Positions 12,058 to 23,985 of a stretch of 64,000 bases of DNA are shown piece by piece. This stretch comes from Prostheceraeus crozeri (lineage: Eukaryota; Platyhelminthes; Polycladida; Euryleptidae): NCBI GenBank assembly GCA_907163375.1, contig CAJQUW010000614.1:186001-250000 (forward strand), read 5' to 3'. Position 1 is the stretch's first letter. Every line of letters starts with the position of its first letter. The translations under genes and the position numbers were made by a program. A model generated the notes under the pieces. That model searched no databases. It saw only the letters and a list, made by a program, of their open reading frames with translations, and was not told the DNA's origin.

Positions 12058-14426
12058 ATCCTGAGGGATAAGCAAGCTTAAGGCATTTACTGATAGTATG
12101 CTTAGGCTGGCATAGGCTGAACAACATTATGCATTGCTTTTAATTCAACGGTGCACTGTGCAATACAACTTATGATATCAGATAGGCAGTTTTCTTTTCA
12201 CATACAGACATGGACTGTAACAGTAACTAGATCTGGTTATCGTACACAATATACGTTGTGGCATTAAAACCTGACATGTGATTTTCAAATCGAAATGCAA
12301 TTACCGCGACTTTTGTGAAAGATGGGACGACTTTGGTAAAAAATCGATATTGTATAATAATCACTCAAAAAATTCATTAGATACCAGTACGCTTGTATGC
12401 ATAATGCTCTCTCTTTCTTTCTCTCGACTACCTGAACATGGTTTTTTTTGTTGATATCAATGAAAGTAAATAAGTTTTGGCATGCTGCACAAATATACGC
12501 TAAGATTAATGCTAGTATATTATAAAATGTTTTCACGTCGTCATCGAGTTGGTCCAAAATATTGTGCTAACACTAGAAGCACCATATTGAAAGAAAATTA
12601 TGGACCCAGTCAAGAAATCTATAGTCTAGTCTAGAGAATTACAAAACTCCCGCAAGAATAAGCAACTGTCAATAACAGCTGTAATGTCAACTGCTAGTGA
12701 TTGAATTTGTTCACCTACTGCACGTAGCATCAATGGCTATTGGTGTGGATTCTGTACATTTTGTACATACTTTGCGAAAATCGATTCAGTAGTGTTTTTT
12801 CGGAGAATTGTCTAATTCTTGATAATCTATTTCCTGTGATTTCAGAACCATTACTGATAAGGATTTAAGTTGCTTACGAAATCCATATAAATTTCGTCGG
12901 TGAATATGAAAACATTCTCGCATCACTGTGATAAAGATAGCCATCAATTTTCGCTTGATGAAAGTTGAGTAATTCAAGACCGGAAATAAATCACATACGT
13001 TATATCGCTTCATTGTATCTCAATTCTCGAATAAAGTCCACCAGTGGTCCAAGTTATTATACAGGAGGTCATTTATTAATATTTGCGATTCTGGACTCCC
13101 ATCTTAATTTCTTTCCGTTTTGTTACACTGATTTTGCCTTCTATCGTTTCTTTCAGGATATTAAGGTCAGTTAAAATAAGTTTAAATAAGTTATAGTCGA
13201 CAAGGCAATTTTGCATCATTAGTTTATGTATAATTCGTATGTATTTTTTTTCAATTAATGAATGTTTCTACTTCATGCAGGAGGTTTTAGATAAGGCAAT
13301 GGGAAAATCAATGAATATAGAAGGTCAGAATTAATTTGAAATTGACCATCGATGATATGCTTGTATGTGTACATGTACACTGCACAGATTCTTCCGACAA
13401 TTCTCTGCAAGAATGGGCCGGGTCCCTTAGAAATCTTATATCATAGATATCCCTAATATTATTGGCATTCTAACTCAATGAAGATGAAATCTATGGTGAT
13501 GGCTACAAGCAATGATTCCTAAGTGACAATCTATGTTTCAAATATGGATATCTGAGAAGCTTTGCTCTCAAATTCTCACTATTGCACAATTTCTATGGAG
13601 ATTTGACATAGAATGCTTCTTCCGGACAATAATGTAGCATTACAATTCATCGAAGCACGTGATTTCTATACATTTTGCTGGACAATATTACAACTAAGAG
13701 CAAATCTTATGGAAGATCCTATAGGAAATCCTATGCAACTCCTATGGAAGAAAAAAGCGCAATATACCTGTATGTCCGCTAACCACAGATGTTTCAGCGA
13801 TTCATTGATCACATCAAATTAAGTGTTGCCGTTGTATGTTATAGTGTAACGAATTGAAAGGCCAATTTCTCCATGACCAGATAATGCAATCATTTGTGTT
13901 TTCTACGTTTCCATTTGTCCGCCATTTGGATCCACCTATCATCTGTTGATGTCAATGCTTTACATGGAATCAGTACATTCAAGTGCGTGGATGACTTGAA
14001 AAACATGAAAGCATTCATTCGGGTCCTGAGATCATATGACTTCACATGCAAAATTACACTGGCAGAGATTCGAGGCAGTGTACCTGTAGAGTCACACGGT
14101 ACCATATATGTTCAGGATGAGCGAGAATTTTTCGCAAATGCTTCATCCTCTGGTAAACTTCATGTATCGTGCGAACATCGTAGCCTAAATTTTGATTGGA
14201 ATCTGAAATCGTAGCAATGGTTGTTGAATTAGTTACTTCAGCCGCATGTTGTAATGTCCATGAATGATGAAAAATATCTTTTCCCAAATCCCTCCATGAA
14301 AGTTTCCCAAATTTATCTTGTCATTTTCATTAATCATTGCTAAATACAACCTGTAGTCAGGAAAGCTTTGAACAATATGGCATGAAATTTCCACTGCTAG
14401 GAACTTGAGTTCTAACGTTCTATGTC
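12058..14426. other. Anonymous sequence upstream of the ACP7 exons
   Basis: About 2.4 kb without a recognisable gene or complete element. The missing N-terminal exons of the ACP7-like gene could lie here, but I found no segment with the expected fibronectin-like domain sequence. Confidence 0.4.
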
Positions 14427-14669
14427 ATATCGTCGACCGGGCGTTAAAACCTGCTAAACCACTGGAAGTAAACTGTGCAGCAGAAGCAAATTATTGAAAA
14501 AAATTTTAAGCAAGAACCATGGGACTGTGTTTATGATAATTTTTGGATACTGTGGGGTTAGTATTCATGATTATTTTGCTGTGATAAGTGTATAAATTTG
14601 AAGATCGCAGTGGCTTAGCAAAATTAAAAATTTTGGGGATAGCAGGTTTTAACACCCGACCGACGATAT
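14427..14669. mobile_element. 243-bp MITE with 30-bp inverted ends
   Basis: The left end ATATCGTCGACCGGGCG is repeated in inverted form at 14640-14669 with three or four mismatches over 30 bp. The interior has no coding potential. Superfamily is unclear because no certain target duplication is visible; weak similarity continues a few bases outward on both sides. Confidence 0.7.
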
Positions 14670-14724
14670 TCAACATAGTGCAGTCATTTTTAACATAATC
14701 CGAGCCATTACTTTGGATGAATTA

Positions 14725-14838
14725 TAATAGGAATATTGTCATAGTTTTATTGGAAAAATAATGCAGATATCCTCGGATGCAAACGCGTCCTCAGATGATC
14801 TGCATTATTGTCCTGTAAACTATGACAATATTTCTATA
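14725..14838. repeat. Short foldback hairpin
   Basis: About 46 bp from 14725 recurs in inverted form at 14791-14838 (core ATATTGTCATAGTTTTA, then ATAATGCAGAT), leaving a loop of about 20 bp. It is either a very short MITE or a foldback relic. Its place just before the first recognised ACP7 exon is probably incidental. Confidence 0.6.
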
Positions 14839-15081
14839 TTACCCTCCAATGCCGAACAATAATGCATTTCAAACTCATTTCAATAATTTCTGTGACCTCC
14901 AAAGCCATCGAGAGTGAAATACAATGCATTTTTCAACACAATGCAATTTCAATGTAATTCAGCGGACAATAATGCCAACTGCAGCAAATTGATGTAGAAA
15001 TTGGCATGATCTTCATCTTCATTGGGTTAGAATACGATTTCTTAACATCTCAACATATTAGTTCGAATGCCTTCTTTCCAG

Positions 15082-15290
15082 TGTATCGCGTCGGAGGTGA
15101 CTATGAATGGTCAAACCAATTCAGTTTTCGAACATTTCCAATGGGCTCTAATTGGTCGCCGCGTTTTGCTGTGTACGGCGATCTAGGATATGATAATGCA
15201 AGGTCATTGCCTCAAATCCAAAAGGAAGCACTGTCGGATCATTTTGACATGATCATACACACAGGTGACTTTGCGTATGATTTGGACACA
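15082..15290 (+). CDS. ACP7: ACP7-like, exon a (first two metal motifs)
   Basis: The acceptor is a pyrimidine tract ending in CAG at 15079-15081. The exon starts with the last two bases of a valine-like codon and reads YRVGG, continues through the end of the N-terminal domain, and enters the phosphatase domain with FAVYGDLG and IIHTGDFAYDLDT. GDLG supplies the first metal aspartate; GDFAY supplies the bridging aspartate and the tyrosine that gives purple acid phosphatases their colour. The donor is GTAAGT at 15291. Phase is 0 at the end. Confidence 0.93.
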
Positions 15291-15352
15291 GTAAGTTTCC
15301 GATTAATATCTTGTCAATGTTTATCTTCATCGTTAGAGCATCGTCTTTACAG

Positions 15353-15450
15353 GACAATGCTCGGATTGGCGATGCCTTCATGAGAAAAATTGAGCCAGTT
15401 GCAGCCTCTGTTCCGTATATGACTTGTCCAGGAAATCATGAAGTTATGTA
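15353..15450 (+). CDS. ACP7: ACP7-like, exon b (GNHE motif)
   Basis: This exon follows an intron of only 62 bp (15291-15352), the shortest in the gene. It reads DNARIGDAFMRKIEPV and then PYMTCPGNHE; the GNHE asparagine is a metal ligand. It ends two bases into a tyrosine codon before GTAAGT at 15451. It aligns closely, as I recall the family, with vertebrate ACP7 in this segment. Confidence 0.94.
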
Positions 15451-15857
15451 GTAAGTATTTGCTGAGATTATTCATTTCGGTACATCTTTTCCTGCCCCCC
15501 CCCCCCACAGAATTAGATTCATCTGCGCGCGCTTCGGTTTCCTAGAAAGGAAGAATTGTATGTAACCTTAATATCGAAATGGCACATCACAGAATCAGAC
15601 AACTTGCTCCTTCTCGAATGGATAATTCGTGTATCGCTTGCTATTGGAAATGGCAAGCAATAAGCTGTCAGCAGAGGAACCAGAGCCAGTGAGAGATGCG
15701 TGCGTGCTGTGATATCACTTCGCACACACTAAAACACACATCGCCTTGGCGTGATCTCAAGCCATTACATACACATCGCCTGGCTAACATTCGATTCAGT
15801 GTATGCATTAAACAGTGAGAGATGCCGATGAGAGAATGTGAAATCATCAAGTGAACT
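15451..15857. other. Start of ACP7 intron 2, no element recognised
   Basis: Intronic sequence with a run of C near 15487-15498 and no recognisable gene or repeat boundary. Confidence 0.4.
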
Positions 15858-16071
15858 AATTTTCGTACGCCTGCTACTTTCTTTAATAATTATCGGAAGG
15901 GTCAACATTATGGAGAAAACTTGTAGTTAATGATCTGAATTCTTCGAATCTGAAGGAATTTTTGCAATCGAAGCACTTCGCTGGAACTCACATTAATCCG
16001 CAAGCGACGCACGACTTTTTTTCCTATCTCTGTAATGTAGGCCTATTAGGAATTCCTTTTTGCCCACTTAA
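15858..16071 (-). repeat. Dispersed repeat, copy in intron 2
   Basis: About 200 bp match, in reverse orientation and at roughly three-quarters identity by eye, the segment at 31168-31372 in intron 5. Shared blocks include GAATTCAGATCATT, GCTTGCGGATT and TAAGTGGGCAAAAAG. The element type is unknown. Confidence 0.75.
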
Positions 16072-17593
16072 TAGGTTCCTCGATGTGCCGTCAATTTCGT
16101 ATTAATCACACTTCTAGCAAACCGAAGCAGATAGACAAAACATTTAATTCTGTGCCCACCCCCACATTTTCAAGTTTTCCAAAATCATCAAATTTTGCTA
16201 AAGTTTGTCACATCGGGTTTAGAATGGACTTCATCTGTCACTGAGTGACACTACAACACGACTGAGAAGTCTTACTTGAACCCTGGGATGAAGGACTGGT
16301 CCCTTGGATACTCAGTTAGAATACAAGCTGTGACCATCAACTTCGTGTGATTGTTGTCTACAGACAAATGACGAGCAGTTGTCTAATTGTGAGGCTGTAA
16401 ATGTTCTACAAGTCAGATAAGAGGAGTTTTGCACACTCAACGCTATGCGACATTACACGTTATGGAGACTGCCAGTAGCAGCAGGAGAAGATCGTTGACG
16501 GTGCAACGCTTTCGGGTGTCAACAGCAGAAATGTGGGGGGGGGATTGAAGGTAGAATGAATAGAGGTACCTTCATTTCAAATGTTAATCATTGAATATGA
16601 CGGAATTCGTTACCAGTCGAGATATGCAATCAGTCCGGCCATCTTGGGAACATGAAAAATACATATCAACTTATAAATTCATCTTGTCTGCTTAGTTCAT
16701 TTAGTTCATTTTTTTAACGTATAGTTACGTCATATTGGGGATCTAGGGCCTCCAAGGTGACTTTGTCGCTGTGACGAACAAGAATAATATCACGTTGGAC
16801 ATTTCCTTTGATGTCCTGCGCACTTGGTCTCGGAAGCCACTAAAAGTCCCGACATTGAAGGGGCAACCAGGAATACGCAATACTTTGCAGTCAATGGCAG
16901 AGCGCACACTTGGCGTTTCTGTTTGCGACAGCCACGCTTTATCTTCTCCTTCTTATTCACAATTAAATAGATTAATGTCAAAGTAGGCCTACCAGAAAGG
17001 CGAGAAGCGGATCTAATCTCGGCGTTGTAGAAACTCGCACGAAAGTAGGGGACATCACATGTCTTGAGCAAAGTGTCAAATTAATGAAGGAAAAGTGGTG
17101 TGATGAGATGGTGAAGATATCCGATCCTGAAGGTTCAATGCAAACCGACTATACAAGGGAAACGAAAAGATCGAGTAGGAAAATATGAAAAATAATTCAT
17201 GGAAAATAAAACTTTTGCTAATTCGTCCGCGTTCACTCTCAATATTAAGTCATTTGGTCGTCGATGTGGTTGCCCTTCCGTGGGCACCTAATACATGCAG
17301 CCAACGAGGGTTTTACTCGATGCATTTGCATTCTAGAAAGTACTTTACCAGCAGTGCTGTCTGTATCAAAGTTGCCGAATCTCTTGATGAGCAACAGTTG
17401 TGATTTCTGATTTAAATAGTCTTTTTGCAAATAGATCCTTTCAGGTCCTCTCCTTGGCTTCTATATAACTATTCCACGGAGAGCCTTGAAATAGAATTTA
17501 GGCAACAGATGCGTTCTTCGCGACGTCTTAAACCCATGTTTCTGTTTAAAATGCAATCGAAAAAACAATTGCCTCCTACAATTCGTGGAAGTA
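16072..17593. other. Intronic sequence, nothing recognised
   Basis: About 1.5 kb between a dispersed repeat and the isolated MITE. Several short open frames exist, the longest about 90 codons, without family resemblance. Confidence 0.4.
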
Positions 17594-18583
17594 CACTGTA
17601 AATCGCTGGATGCGAAAATTACATACAAACATATACCAACATCACATACAATTTGAAACTAATATCTGATACGAGATTCTCGTATGTTTACAGAGATCTG
17701 GTATGTTTTTCATATGAAATCTCGCTTACTTTCGTATGTGATTGGTATGTAGCGATACGAACTATTCCATTTGTGATTGGCTGTTTTACACTGAAATACG
17801 AGTTGTTGGTATGTTTTATATACGACACTCGATGCAAGTTCGTCCTCATTCGTATGTGTTTAGTATCAAGAGCTTTAAGTCACATGGCAAAAAATAAGCT
17901 ATATTACATGCTACTGTCAAATAACATTTTTCCAGTAGGCTAATACTAGTCGTGAATATTTCTTTGTGATAGTGTGGTATTTAACTAGATTGGAAATATA
18001 GTTAAAGTAACGTCGCATGTCATCGCTGCTACTTGTCTTATGGCATTCACAAGACTCATAATTATCTCATTTCCATGAACTAAGTTGATAAACATCATTT
18101 CAATCAGACGATATTTTCGAGCAACCATGTTGACTTACATATCTCAAACATAACTATTTTTGCGTTTATGAATTATATGTTTTTATTTCGGATATATATG
18201 CTTAGTTCCAAAATTACATAATGCATAATTGTTGATGGTTGAATACTTATTGGTTATTCATGAAATGTCTTAGACTTACATGTATTAAAATCGAATTCAG
18301 TGTTGTAAGTTTGACTATTAAATGACATTATCTTACTACTTACAAAGCAGGAGTAACATTAGTGTGATCTTTATTGACAAAAGGCCTTAAATCAACATAT
18401 ATTAGAAATCATTGATGCTTTCCTTTAACATTCTGCTGGTATGTCTCTAGTATGTAAAGCATACTACATTTGAAAAAGCATACGAAAAGCATACAAATAT
18501 ATACCAAGAGAATACAGAAATATACCAAAAAATATTTTGGTATGCATCCTTCGTATGTGATTGGTATTGAGCGATTTACAGTG
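17594..18583 (+). mobile_element. CACTG-end MITE, isolated copy in ACP7 intron 2
   Basis: 990 bp with the same inverted ends as the array MITEs (CACTGTAAATCGCTGG, complement at the right end) and TA on both sides (17592-17593 and 18584-18585). It is more diverged from the inner array copies than they are from each other, and it resembles the outer halves of array copies 1 and 5. The TA flanks fit a Tc1/mariner-type target duplication; CACTG tips also occur in CMC/Chapaev elements, so the superfamily stays open. Confidence 0.9.
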
Positions 18584-18835
18584 TAGAGCTAATTAAGTCT
18601 ATCTTCATAGTCAAACTGTAAACGGGGTAAGACTTTCAATTGCCTGTATGAAGACATCGGTACCAGATTCGATCTGATATCGGAAACGATGATCAGGATT
18701 ATATGCCTTTAGATCGAGTCATAATCCCGTGGAAGAGCGTATTTGCGTGTCTTGTATAATTCCGTAAGACAGCAGGTGAGACTCAAGAACACAATTTACA
18801 ACTTAGAAAATAATTATTTTTCATCTACTTTTCAG

Positions 18836-18901
18836 CAACTTTTCAAACTATAAAGCACGTTTCACAATGCCAGGAGGGGACGGAGAAAATTTATATTACA
18901 G
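18836..18901 (+). CDS. ACP7: ACP7-like, exon c
   Basis: 66 bp after the acceptor TTTTCAG. It completes the tyrosine codon and reads NFSNYKARFTMPGG, then DGENLYY, ending two bases into a serine-type codon before GTAGGC at 18902. NFSNYKARF directly after GNHE is characteristic of the ACP7 group. Confidence 0.93.
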
Positions 18902-19165
18902 GTAGGCCCATTCCTTCTCTCAGTCAAAACGATTCTACAAAGTAAGTATGCAACAGCACATCGATGCTGCATGACGGTTCCTTTCTTATCTTACCTTGCC
19001 TTCAAAAAAAGCCATCTAAGTGCTCCGATTTCTTATGTTCAAGTTTTGAATGACATGTACATGTACAGACAAAAATTGCTTATAGCACAGGTAGTGTTAA
19101 TAATTGTGTGAGAGATTGCAGAGTCCCAGTTCTACTGGGCATGTTGAAAAGTGAAATATTCACAG
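18902..19165. other. Start of the 9.9-kb ACP7 intron 3
   Basis: Plain intronic sequence with a short ACATGTACATGTAC alternating run near 19050. No element recognised. Confidence 0.4.
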
Positions 19166-19981
19166 CATAGAGTAAGTATATTAGGTAGAGTAGCAACTCA
19201 GCAATAATTAAATCCCCTTTGTGTATACAGTTTCGATTTTATTAAATGAACTCGAATGAGACCCAGCATCACGTTTGAGATGTGCAAATTTTTTACACTT
19301 CTGGAGAAATTTTGGATTTGTCGATTGATCGTGATAGCAAAAAGAAGGAATAATAGCCTTTTACAAATCCTCCGTTTCATGTCAACCTGTGTGGAGAGGT
19401 AATATAGTTTGTTAAATTAGTAATCCGATGTGTATACCATCACTTCTCTTATCAATAAGAGCACTTTTTTCAGCTCAGCGTGATCATACAAGCTATCCTG
19501 CCACTGGAACAGCAAATTAAAATAATCACTGACAATGATAACAATCACGTAATGTCCGCATTACTATACAGATTTGAGTAAATCATAAAATTATTTATAC
19601 CGATGAAATCGGAATTAATGACTTGAAATTGCAGCCAAGAAAGCACAATAAGATCTCGACTTTTTGATGAGGACTTGCATTATAGTGCAGTTCATTAAAC
19701 TCCCTTGATCATCAGGATATTTCCGTATAATCAATATGCTTGTTAGAAAATATTCATTCCTTTTGATATCCAACTTGCTTCATACTACTTATATAGGGGC
19801 GTCATGTCGGTAGCATATAAATTTGGAAAAAATAAGCTTTTTAAAAACTGCTCAAATAATTTTTTGGACAGCAGGAACGTAATCTCTTCAAAAAACTGAA
19901 TCTTTTCATATAAAAATTTTCACTGTATACAGATACTGATTGTTTGAGTCGACACTCTACCTAATTTATACTTACTCTATG
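19166..19981. mobile_element. Non-autonomous hAT element, 816 bp
   Basis: Inverted ends CATAGAGTAAGTATA followed by TTAGGTAGAGT, mirrored at 19944-19981. Flanking 8-mers ATTCACAG (19158-19165) and ATTCACAA (19982-19989) agree at seven of eight bases. CA-starting termini with an RG at positions four and five and an 8-bp target duplication are hAT features. No transposase is present. Confidence 0.82.
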
Positions 19982-21280
19982 ATTCACAAGTTTGATATGA
20001 TTTTAACACTGAATAGTGAAACATTGGTTGAAGGGTGGAATATTTTGAAAATACCGAAATGCGTTCATTCGACGCACCTTTGTGCTGGATCAGTGTAACC
20101 TATATGTCAATCTCCATAAAATTATTGGGAGCCTAAATACGCTGAATTTTGTAATTCAATGACCATTTAGTGGGACTAGGAAGTATTCTAGCTGGCACGT
20201 GATATCTAACTAGATTAGCTGAACGAACAGGCTAATGCATTGCACGACAGTCTGCCTATGGATTATTTAGCTTGTCTAATCTCATATGCGAGTATGATAA
20301 TAAGCGATAGCGGAGCGCCAGTTCGCTGAGTATGTGGATAAGACAATGTACAATTTCAGAATTAAATTATTTGGCAGTCGTAGACGCTACGCTACCACTA
20401 GGGCTGGCACTTTTGGGCACTTGAAGACGGCAAAAAGGGAGCAGAAACATCGAAAAGGCATTAAAATAGCATTTATAAAGCAGTGGTAGAAGTGGTTTAT
20501 GATACCTTGTTCATGTATGTAAATAAATGCTCGCCATTTAAAGTGGCATTTTTTGTTTTATGTAAAAAACATAAAATGAGCCCAGCTGCAGAGAATATTT
20601 TCAAGAAATATTTAAAACTGCATCTCTTGAGGAGGCCGGTTGGCGAATTGTAAAGTAGTAAGCTATTAAAGTAGTCTCAACAGTCTTGGCTTATTTTTTA
20701 CTGTCTATACACAAGACTTCGTTTATAGTTTCAGGCTTCCAGAAAATTGCTAAATTAACTGCTGATTCTCTAAAGGAAGATTCAAAAGAAAATAATCGTG
20801 TTTCTAGTTGCATGAACAATGCCAGAAACAATTAAGAATAACAAGAATTACCTATCGTAGATGCTCAATATGACATGTCTTATCTCAGAAATAATCTGAA
20901 TGATAAAAAATTGGCTGAAAAACTACAATAAAAACAGCATGTAATTATGATTGACAACTTGTCAACAGAAATGCTTTACTTATGTTCAGCAAAATACTTT
21001 TATGTGAGACAAGATACACCTGGCCTTCTACATGCAGATTCTTTGGAATTTTGACCAAACGGTCAAGATTCAAATCACTACTACCAACAGCTCTATCGTA
21101 GTTAGCCATTCTCAGTGCTAGAAGGGTGGCCAATGCCTTTCAACCACAATGTCTGGTTTAATTATTTCTCCCCCATAAAGGATGAATTGTTCGTGCTCTT
21201 TCACCAGCGAACCAAATTACAAATCTCAAAAAGCACAAGGCAGCCTCATCTGACATAATAAAAGATTTTGTGGAATATTT
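19982..21280. other. Intronic sequence, nothing certain
   Basis: About 1.3 kb. A TAGGGCTGGCAC stretch near 20399 recalls a hAT terminus, but I found no matching partner. Confidence 0.4.
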
Positions 21281-21873
21281 TAGTCCGGGAGCTAGCGCGA
21301 ACTTGTGCAGGGAACGAGGTCTGCCGGATCAGATCATTTGCTTTTCAAAAATAGAGGGGATAATAAAAGGTCCTATGTATTTCCAATGGTAAAATTGTGA
21401 CATCTAAGGTGCTTACTCCATTTTTTCGAGTTTTTGCTCATAAAAGATATACAAATTGGTATTTTGTTAAAATGGTTATTATAGAAATCATCTACAGATC
21501 ATGAGCTATCATTTGAAAGATGTGTCTGAAAGGTGTCTGTTTGCACACACAACTTCATTTTCTGTCACTGAATAATAGCTCATTTGAAAGATCATGATCT
21601 GTAGATGATTTCTGTAATAGCCATTTCAATAAAATACCAATTTGTATAGTTTTTATCAGCAAAAACTCGAAAAAATGGAGTCAACACCTTAGATGTCACA
21701 ATTTTACAATTGGAAATACATAGCATTTTTTATTAACAACTCTATTTCTGAAAAGCAAATGATCTGATCCGGCAGACGCGAAGTTTTGCAGCAGGCTAGA
21801 GGTGTACTATGCAATGTGAAAGTCTTATGCACTACCTCGTTCCTTGCAGAGATTCGCGTTAGATCTCGGACTA
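21281..21873. mobile_element. Foldback element with arms of about 270 bp
   Basis: The left end TAGTCCGGGAGCTAGCGCG recurs inverted at the right end, and the similarity runs nearly to the centre, so almost the whole 593 bp can fold into one hairpin. The right arm has an insertion of about 40 bp (around 21795-21830) that the left arm lacks. No coding potential. Superfamily unknown; flanking A/T runs make any target duplication ambiguous. Confidence 0.85.
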
Positions 21874-22204
21874 TTTTTTTAGCTGTTTTTTTAAACCGGC
21901 CATTTCAGGCATTCATGGTATTATAAGTCAAAAACAAGTAAGATAGGAAAATTAAATCTTTTATGGCATTTTGCCTGAATGCAACAGCCCTTGTTGCTAT
22001 CTGATTGTTTTGTCCGTGCGCGTACGCAACACATTTGATGTTCAGACGAAGTCCCGCATGCTAGGCATTTGCGAAAATAGCTTGCATTTAAAGAGGTCTG
22101 AACGATCAATTAATTTCAAATTACAGATGGAGATGATCAATATTGATTGTAATTTACCTTGTCGATTTAATTGTGATCCATTCACCATGATGCAAATTAT
22201 CCTT

Positions 22205-22339
22205 CACTGTAAAGCTAAAATTAACCCATAGAATCCTAGATATGTAATGTAAAATAATAGATAAAAAATAGATATGTACATTAAATATCTAGGAGTCTAT
22301 GAATTAACCGTAAAAATTGGATTCACTGTTTTTACAGTG
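22205..22339. mobile_element. 135-bp mini-hairpin with CACTGTAAA ends
   Basis: It begins CACTGTAAAGCTAAAATTAA and ends with the complement type TTTTTACAGTG. Inside, CCTAGATAT and ATATCTAGG pair. The tips match the first nine bases of the array MITE, but the interior does not. Confidence 0.6.
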
Positions 22340-22594
22340 TGAACACAACATATCCGTGAAAGTAGTTGCTTTTCTGATATTAGCAGATTTCAATTGCTAC
22401 GCCATCAATCATCAAATGGTGACATCATTAACAGATAAGGCGTGTTCAAATGAAACCCGTTCGACTTATCTTGGCGGATTCATGCATGACCAATTAATCA
22501 AAGCAGACCTGTGGAGTACTATTCAGTGCTTTATAACAGCGTGACAATGTGTTTGTTCATCAAGTGTATCTGTTGTTCACGGTTAATGACGAGT

Positions 22595-23597
22595 GAAATG
22601 TCGTTCATGGTAGAAAGTCCGTCCAAGGAAGACCAGAGAGCGGTTGTTCAATTCCTGACCGCAGAAGGATGCATGCCAGCAGAGATCCATCGCAGAATGG
22701 CATCAGTATACAGAGATCGAGCTGTTTCAAAGACCACAGTGAGAGAGTGGTCAAGGAAGTTTCGAGAGGGGCGAACTGAAACATCTGATTTGCTACGTCC
22801 TGGACAGGCGCACAAAATGGTGACTGAAAGTCGGACTGAGACCATCGATACCGCAGTCAGAGTCGATCGTCGACGAAGCATTCGAGATCTGGCAGATGAC
22901 TTCAATGTCTCAATTGGCTCAATGCATACCATCGTGAAGGAAAAGTTGCAGTATCACAAAGTTTGCTCTCAATGGGTACCTCGAATGCTTACTGAACACC
23001 ACAAGGAAAGACGGAGAACACTCAGTTTGGAACACTTGACTCGCTTCAATACCGAGAATGAGGAGTTCTTGCGTCGCATTGTGGCTGGAGACGAGACGTG
23101 GTGCCATCATTTCGAGCCGGAAGGGAAGCAGAGTAGCATGCAGTGGAAGCATCCAAGTTCACCCAAGCCGCAGAAGTTCCGAGTGCAACAATCTGCAGGG
23201 AATGTGATGCTTCGATATTCAGGGCCCGCTGCTCCTCGAGTTTATTGAACCCAACGAAACAATCAATTCGCAGCGGTATATCCAGACTTTGGACAAGCTT
23301 CACCAAGCGATAAAGATCAAGCGACCCGGTATGTTGTCTTCAGGTGTCATTCTTCTTCACGACAACGCAAGACCACACGTTTCGAAGGCGACATCTGACG
23401 CATTGACAAGGAAGCGTTGGGAAGTTTTGGAACACCCTGCATACAGTCCTGACCTGTCACCTTGTGATTTTCACATTTTTGGTCCCCTGAAGAAGTTTCT
23501 CAAGGGACAACGATTCCGATCAGACGAAGAAGTGAAGACAGCTGTTAGGGATTGGTTCAAAGGACAGCCGAAGTCCTTCTTTGCCGACGGAATTTAA
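22595..23597 (+). pseudogene. Mariner transposase, frameshifted
   Basis: It starts MSFMVESPSKEDQRAVVQFL and shows an N-terminal helix-turn-helix region, a linker with WVPRML, and the catalytic blocks VAGDETWCHHFEPE (first Asp), LLHDNARPH (second Asp) and YSPDLSPCDFHIF (third Asp). The spacing between the second and third fits the DD34D mariner catalytic domain. About 334 codons, near the family's usual 345. A small deletion near 23210-23222 removes a few codons and shifts frame, so the C-terminal third (from 23223) is read in another frame. All three catalytic residues survive. Inactive as it stands, but not very old. Confidence 0.93.
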
Positions 23598-23710
23598 CGC
23601 TTACCCAAGCAATGGGACAAGTGCCGGGAAGTCAACGGAGACTTTTTTTGATTGTTGCTTCTGTTTTTATGTTAATAAATACACAGTTGTTACTAAAGGG
23701 GCTATCACAA

Positions 23711-23985
23711 TAGTCGTGCGACAGATGCGACCTTGTGACCGTGCTCTCAGAAGCGATCCAATGTCAGTCGCACAAATAGTCGCAGTGAAAAATCTAGTCG
23801 CACAACAGTCGTATGCTCGAAGGAGACTGTTGTACGATCAGTCGTGTGATCAGTCGTGCGACCCCTCGCATGTTCGTGCGATAGTTGTACGACCTAGCAA
23901 TTGTATTGTTCGATGGCTGAGTCAATCGTGCAACCGATCGCAAGACTATGTGACTGTTGCACGAGCAGTCGCGCGACCTTGACAA
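23711..23985. repeat. Subterminal TCGTGCGA motif cluster, left
   Basis: At least eight variants of CGTGCGAC/GTCGTACGA in both orientations. They mirror a similar cluster at 28320-28556 and probably served as transposase-binding sites. Confidence 0.75.

Noticed and set aside
12058-15081. Upstream ACP7 exons (fibronectin-like domain, signal peptide)
   Set aside because: I searched by eye for the conserved TVTW-type and YxY-type segments with splice sites and found none; they may lie before the window.
20399-20420. TAGGGCTGGCAC as a hAT terminus
   Set aside because: No inverted partner within several kb.
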